A program made the translations under genes and the position numbers. Positions 42,500-45,978 of a DNA stretch of 45,978 nucleotides are shown piece after piece (position 1 is the stretch's first letter; each line of letters begins with the position of its first letter). Below the pieces are notes generated by a model, which saw only the letters and a program-made list of their open reading frames with translations, was not told where the DNA came from and did no database searches. This stretch comes from an uncultured Saprospiraceae bacterium. Its GTDB lineage: Bacteria; Bacteroidota; Bacteroidia; Chitinophagales; Saprospiraceae. The DNA lies in assembly GCA_938015435.1 (NCBI GenBank), contig CALLPN010000033.1, positions 1 to 45,978 of the forward strand. Direction: 5' to 3'.

Positions 42500-43402
42500 T
42501 TACTTTTGTTTCAGTAGCATGTCATTCAATGGTACTCCTCCTCGAATACCAAAATCAACTGTCCTTATAGGGTATGGTATCATTATATCGGCCTTGTCAA
42601 ATGCGGTTTTTATTGCTTTTATTGCTTTAGATTGTTCTCGGAGAAAATCTTTCTGTGCTGCAAAGCCGATCCAAAATCTTGCTTTAAAATTTATAGAACT
42701 ATCTCCATATTCGTTGAAGAAAATTTCTACGGGCTTATTAGATTTAAGAGTGTCTAGATTTTTGAGTGTTTCCATTACCACATTTTCTACTTTGTTAAGA
42801 TCATCTCCATAACTTACTCCGCAGGATATTTCCACTCTACGTTCTCCTGAGCTAGTGTAGTTAGTCATTGGATTTTGTAAGACGTCTTTATTGGGAATGA
42901 TAACATCCTGTCCAGATGGGATTCTCAGCTTAGTAGTACGTAGGTCTATCGCCGTGATAGTTCCAAAGTAACCATTAGTCTCTACGAGGTCGCCTATAGA
43001 ATATAAGCTCTTCACTGACATGAAGACCCCAGAAAATAGATTGGTCATAGGATCTTGTAATGCTAGACCTACTGCCAATCCAATCACTCCAGCAGTTGCC
43101 AATATTTTGTTTATAGTTCCTCCTAGATTAAATATTGAAAGAATTATAAAGAGAACTGCAATTACAAAAAAAACTGATGCTAGGTTGGAAACTAGGTTTA
43201 ATACAGTCTTGTTTTTTGTAAATTTTGATGTTGCAGTAACCGCTATTCTTTTTATATACTTAGAAGAAAAATAAGCTATTAGGCCTACCACCACTGCAAT
43301 AGCTAGATTTGGTAGTTGTAAAATAATGGCATTAAGCCAATCCGTGAGTTTGTCTACGAGATTAGTATATGATGAGGATAGTTGAGAAGAAAATTCGTCC
43401 AT
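42500..43402 (-). CDS. MscS-family mechanosensitive channel (3)
   Basis: A 300-residue channel, paralogous to the protein at 37135-38052. Membrane segments are at about 30-47 and 72-92, with pore helix ILATAGVIGLAVGLALQDPM. The beta domain has GTITAIDLRTTKLRIPSGQD and VIIPNKDVLQNPM, and the end is IPYPIRTVDFGIRGG. It probably opens at a different tension or ion condition from its paralogue. A perfect 14-bp palindrome lies 44 bases before its start codon. Confidence 0.92.
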   Translation of the reverse strand: MDEFSSQLSSSYTNLVDKLTDWLNAIILQLPNLAIAVVVGLIAYFSSKYIKRIAVTATSKFTKNKTVLNLVSNLASVFFVIAVLFIILSIFNLGGTINKILATAGVIGLAVGLALQDPMTNLFSGVFMSVKSLYSIGDLVETNGYFGTITAIDLRTTKLRIPSGQDVIIPNKDVLQNPMTNYTSSGERRVEISCGVSYGDDLNKVENVVMETLKNLDTLKSNKPVEIFFNEYGDSSINFKARFWIGFAAQKDFLREQSKAIKAIKTAFDKADIMIPYPIRTVDFGIRGGVPLNDMLLKQK

Positions 43403-43445
43403 TGTCTGCTTATGTTTTTTATCAAACTTTGAAATAGAGCATTAT

Positions 43446-43459
43446 GTTCGAATTCGAAC
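43446..43459. promoter_or_regulatory. Perfect 14-bp palindrome upstream of MscS (3)
   Basis: GTTCGAATTCGAAC reads the same on both strands and sits 44 bases upstream of the 43402 start codon. It is a candidate operator for a dimeric regulator; no regulator is identified. The rest of 43403-43500 is featureless. Confidence 0.4.
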
Positions 43460-43497
43460 TGAAATATTTGTAAGTGCATTGTAATTAGATAATTCAT

Positions 43498-43529
43498 AAA
43501 AAAGAGCTACAGGGTTTTATCCATAGCTC
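43498..43529 (-). terminator. Weak terminator for the DUF1328 gene
   Basis: GAGCTA (43504-43509) pairs with TAGCTC (43524-43529). On the minus strand the stem runs into a T-run (A's at 43498-43503). It lies about 100 bases beyond the DUF1328 stop codon. Confidence 0.45.
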
Positions 43530-43630
43530 AGGTATTATTGTAGTAAGTGATTGTAAATTCGTACTCATTAAAAAAAAGAATCTTATAATTTTCAATAGTA
43601 GAGGATGCTTTAATTATATCAGAGTATAGC

Positions 43631-43795
43631 TTATAATTTTGGAGTTCTGTTAAATACTAATGAAACTATAAATAGAACGATAAATATGTAAAAACAAATC
43701 TTAGCGATACCAGCTGCTGCTCCAGCTATACCTCCGAATCCTAAAACTCCGGCAATGAGTGCAATGATTATAAATGAAAATGTCCAACGTAACAT
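43631..43795 (-). CDS. DUF1328 / UPF0391 small membrane protein
   Basis: A 54-residue protein: [20 protein letters not shown], then [20 protein letters not shown] and [14 protein letters not shown]. This is an almost textbook DUF1328 (YtjA) sequence, with two membrane helices joined by a [12 protein letters not shown] loop. The family is widespread in bacteria, of unknown function, and often induced by envelope or osmotic stress. It is a single-gene unit here, followed by a weak hairpin with a T-run on the minus strand. Confidence 0.9.
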   Translation of the reverse strand: MLRWTFSFIIIALIAGVLGFGGIAGAAAGIAKICFYIFIVLFIVSLVFNRTPKL

Positions 43796-44130
43796 ATGAT
43801 ATTATTTTTGAGGTTATTTATTGTTTTGTCAACTATCGTACTTCCAAATCACCGTATATGTTCGTATTTAAGTTGATTTAATTGAGCGAATAGTATGATT
43901 AGTAGAATACCCTTAAGTGTTTCGAATTGTGATTTAGGGGTAAGCCATGAAAAATGATGACATACCAAATACTTATTAGTATAAGCTTAACAAAGGGTAT
44001 TAATTATCTATTAATAAATTTTGATAATCAAACAATTCGCAAATTCTAAGAGTATATTTGAAGTGAACTAGATTATTCTGTAGGACATGTCTCTGTTCGC
44101 GTATTTGTATTTAACAATAGAGGAGATTCA
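43796..44130. other. Divergent intergenic region
   Basis: About 335 AT-rich bases between the DUF1328 gene and the TamB-like gene. I find no gene, TGTGACC box or strong hairpin. An AGGAG at 44121-44125 serves the downstream TTG start. Confidence 0.5.
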
Positions 44131-45978
44131 TTGAAGAAAAAGGTAACTAGATGGTTTTTATACATAGTGCTAATACTATTAGCGGTGTTACTCATTTTGT
44201 ATTTTGCGATACAGATGCCTTCTGTCCAAAATTTTGCCAAGGATAAAGTACTATCTAGCTTATCAGAACGATATAATGCGAATTGGCATATAGGGGATAT
44301 TAGACTCGATTTTTTTGATGAACTCGTAGCTAAGGATATACTATTCTTAGATCAGCAAAAAGATACATTATTAGCGGCAGACGAATTATTAGTAGATATT
44401 AGTTTATTCAGTCTTTTTGGAAAAGAGATTAATATAGATGAGATTAATATTCAAGGTCTTAGAACTAAGGTTTATGATCTTGAGGATGGGGCTATGAGTT
44501 TTGATTTTTTGATGACGAAGACTGATCTCTCTAGCGATTCTAAGTTAAATTCAGGTTCTGAAAATGGTTGGTCATTTTCTCTAGATCGACTGAATCTAAT
44601 AGAACCGTCTATTCATTATCAAACCAAATCTCAACGTATAGATTTAGAGGTGGATGATCTGATATTGGATATTTCTAAGTTAGATCTCAAAAATCAAAAT
44701 CTTGATCTTTCTTTACTCCAATTTAATAAAGGTAGGGTCGAGGTAGAAAATTTTGGTACAGGCCAATCTACCGATTCATTTGCTTTGCCGAATCTAGGGT
44801 GGGGTATTCAATTAGATAAGTTAGACGTAAAAGAATTTAACGTGGATCTGGTATCGGAAAATTCAATTGTAATTTCGGATATTTCTATTGATTTATCAGA
44901 TGCCAAGTATACCGATGGTCAGCTTGAGTTAGATATCCAGCAGATAAAAGGGAAAGTAGAAGATCAATTCACCATCGAAAAGATATCTGGCGAAATAACA
45001 CTTCATCAGTCAGAATTGAATATTTCTAACCTTGCGATACATACGGGTCGAGAAAAAGTAAGGGCTGAGTCTGTAAAATATGATATCAATACCCAATTCG
45101 CATCGGCTAATAATCTAGAGGCAGATGTAAGCAGTCAAACATTGACTCAGTTGCGTCCTTACATCCCTAAAGATATAAAGCTTCTTAAAAATACTAATGC
45201 CATTCTAACAGCAAGTCAATTGATTTATTCTGGTGATGGTTTAGTTACTCAAGGTATATTTTTAGAATATGGCAAAGCGCTTTACCTTAGATCCAACCTT
45301 ACATTAGGTAACTTGAGGGGAAAGAACTTACAATTGTCTGGAAACATTACTAAGCTCAAAACTGATCTATCCTTATTGGATCAAATGTTTATCCCTTTTT
45401 CGATTCCTGATAGTTTATCCCACTTCAGACAATTAGAGATAAGTGGATCTATGAAAGGGTCAGTAGCGGATCTGATGGTTAATAGATTGGATATCAGTTT
45501 GGATAATGTTTTTTCAGCGAATATAAGTGGACGGTTAAAGCACTTAGATAATTTAGATCGATTGGAGATAGATGCCAAGTTCCAAGATATGATAGCGGAT
45601 ATTAAACAATTTCCAATTCCTCGTAATCAAGATGTGGCAGTAGATAGTTTAGGTCGGATTACGTTTGATGGTAGGGTAGTCGGAAATCTTAAGGCGATGA
45701 CTATCGATGGTTCTTTTCAATCCGACTTAGGTGATTTGAAAACTGACATTACATTGGGTAGTCTAGATAATTTGGATAACCTTACGTATAAAGGAAATCT
45801 CTCCATGAATAAATTTGATCTTGGAACATTATTACATAATCCAGATCTAAAGAAAATAACGATTGCAACTGAGCTCGACGGAAAGGGAATAGACTTTAGC
45901 AATATAGATTCAAAAATCAAAGGTAGAATATCTGATTTTTCGTTCAATGGATATAACTATGCTGATGTAGATGTCAAT
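44131..45978 (+). CDS. TamB/AsmA-like translocation and assembly protein (5' part)
   Basis: Open to the window edge for 616 codons. TTG 44131 is chosen because it gives a clean N-terminal anchor (LKKKVTRW followed by a hydrophobic stretch of about 20) and has an AGGAG five bases upstream, unusual in this window. Family features follow: MPSVQNFAKDKVLSSLSER, the 'F...L...D..L.D...DTLL.A..L' region (LDFFDELVAKDILFLDQQKD), then many repeating beta-strand segments (LDRLNLIEPSIHYQTKS; VSENSIVISDISIDLSD). TamB-like proteins span the periplasm and move lipids or outer-membrane proteins. The C-terminal DUF490 part lies beyond the window. Confidence 0.8.
   Translation, partial: MKKKVTRWFLYIVLILLAVLLILYFAIQMPSVQNFAKDKVLSSLSERYNANWHIGDIRLDFFDELVAKDILFLDQQKDTLLAADELLVDISLFSLFGKEINIDEINIQGLRTKVYDLEDGAMSFDFLMTKTDLSSDSKLNSGSENGWSFSLDRLNLIEPSIHYQTKSQRIDLEVDDLILDISKLDLKNQNLDLSLLQFNKGRVEVENFGTGQSTDSFALPNLGWGIQLDKLDVKEFNVDLVSENSIVISDISIDLSDAKYTDGQLELDIQQIKGKVEDQFTIEKISGEITLHQSELNISNLAIHTGREKVRAESVKYDINTQFASANNLEADVSSQTLTQLRPYIPKDIKLLKNTNAILTASQLIYSGDGLVTQGIFLEYGKALYLRSNLTLGNLRGKNLQLSGNITKLKTDLSLLDQMFIPFSIPDSLSHFRQLEISGSMKGSVADLMVNRLDISLDNVFSANISGRLKHLDNLDRLEIDAKFQDMIADIKQFPIPRNQDVAVDSLGRITFDGRVVGNLKAMTIDGSFQSDLGDLKTDITLGSLDNLDNLTYKGNLSMNKFDLGTLLHNPDLKKITIATELDGKGIDFSNIDSKIKGRISDFSFNGYNYADVDVN

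Noticed and set aside
45381..45947. Minus-strand frames at the right end
   Set aside because: They are antisense shadows of the TamB-like gene, whose repeating strand pattern and open frame are continuous.

Overview
The window looks like the chromosome of a low-GC member of the Bacteroidota, probably a saprospiral or related marine or sludge lineage. The reasons are a Kelch/GEVED protein with a type IX secretion (Por) C-terminal sorting domain, PorT-like and OmpA-like outer membrane proteins, almost no Shine-Dalgarno sequences, AT-rich intergenic DNA, and gene families typical of that phylum. No rRNA, complete tRNA or CRISPR array was seen.

Left edge (1-2.6 kb) is accessory DNA. Two copies of a GC-rich, foldable ~90-bp repeat precede three diverged copies of one small mobile-DNA-associated protein family. 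Next come the wrecks of an AraC-type regulator and a pirin gene. From 2.6 to 11.6 kb every gene is on the minus strand: an orphan Pycsar-effector-like membrane protein, a K+ channel, and a TetR / TolC / HlyD / RND drug-efflux set in which the TolC protein carries an extra substrate-binding-protein-like domain. At 11.9-15.6 kb lies a large outer-membrane protein with phosphoesterase-like, atypical-kinase-like and beta-barrel parts.

From 15.6 to 20.9 kb the DNA is again plastic: a decayed gene-free stretch, a broken IS200/IS605 transposase, an exported pirin, a secreted Kelch protein, and a recent 5'-truncated copy of the pirin.

From 21 to 43 kb there is a coherent stress island. It holds a polyamine operon (arginine decarboxylase, agmatinase-like enzyme, GNAT-nitrilase, SRPBCC protein, deoxyhypusine-synthase-like enzyme), an operon of two ATP-grasp ligases and an M14 deacylase, a universal stress protein, an Rsb-like partner-switch module joined to a NarL-type two-component system, three MscS channels, a cation/proton antiporter, outer-membrane proteins and an ECF sigma factor. 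Eight upstream regions in this island share one bipartite promoter-like sequence, TGTGACC-N15/17-TCTCTTT, always pointing at the adjacent gene or operon. This suggests a single, apparently undescribed stress regulon and is the main finding.

The right edge carries a DUF1328 membrane peptide and the 5' part of a TamB/AsmA-like gene that runs off the window.
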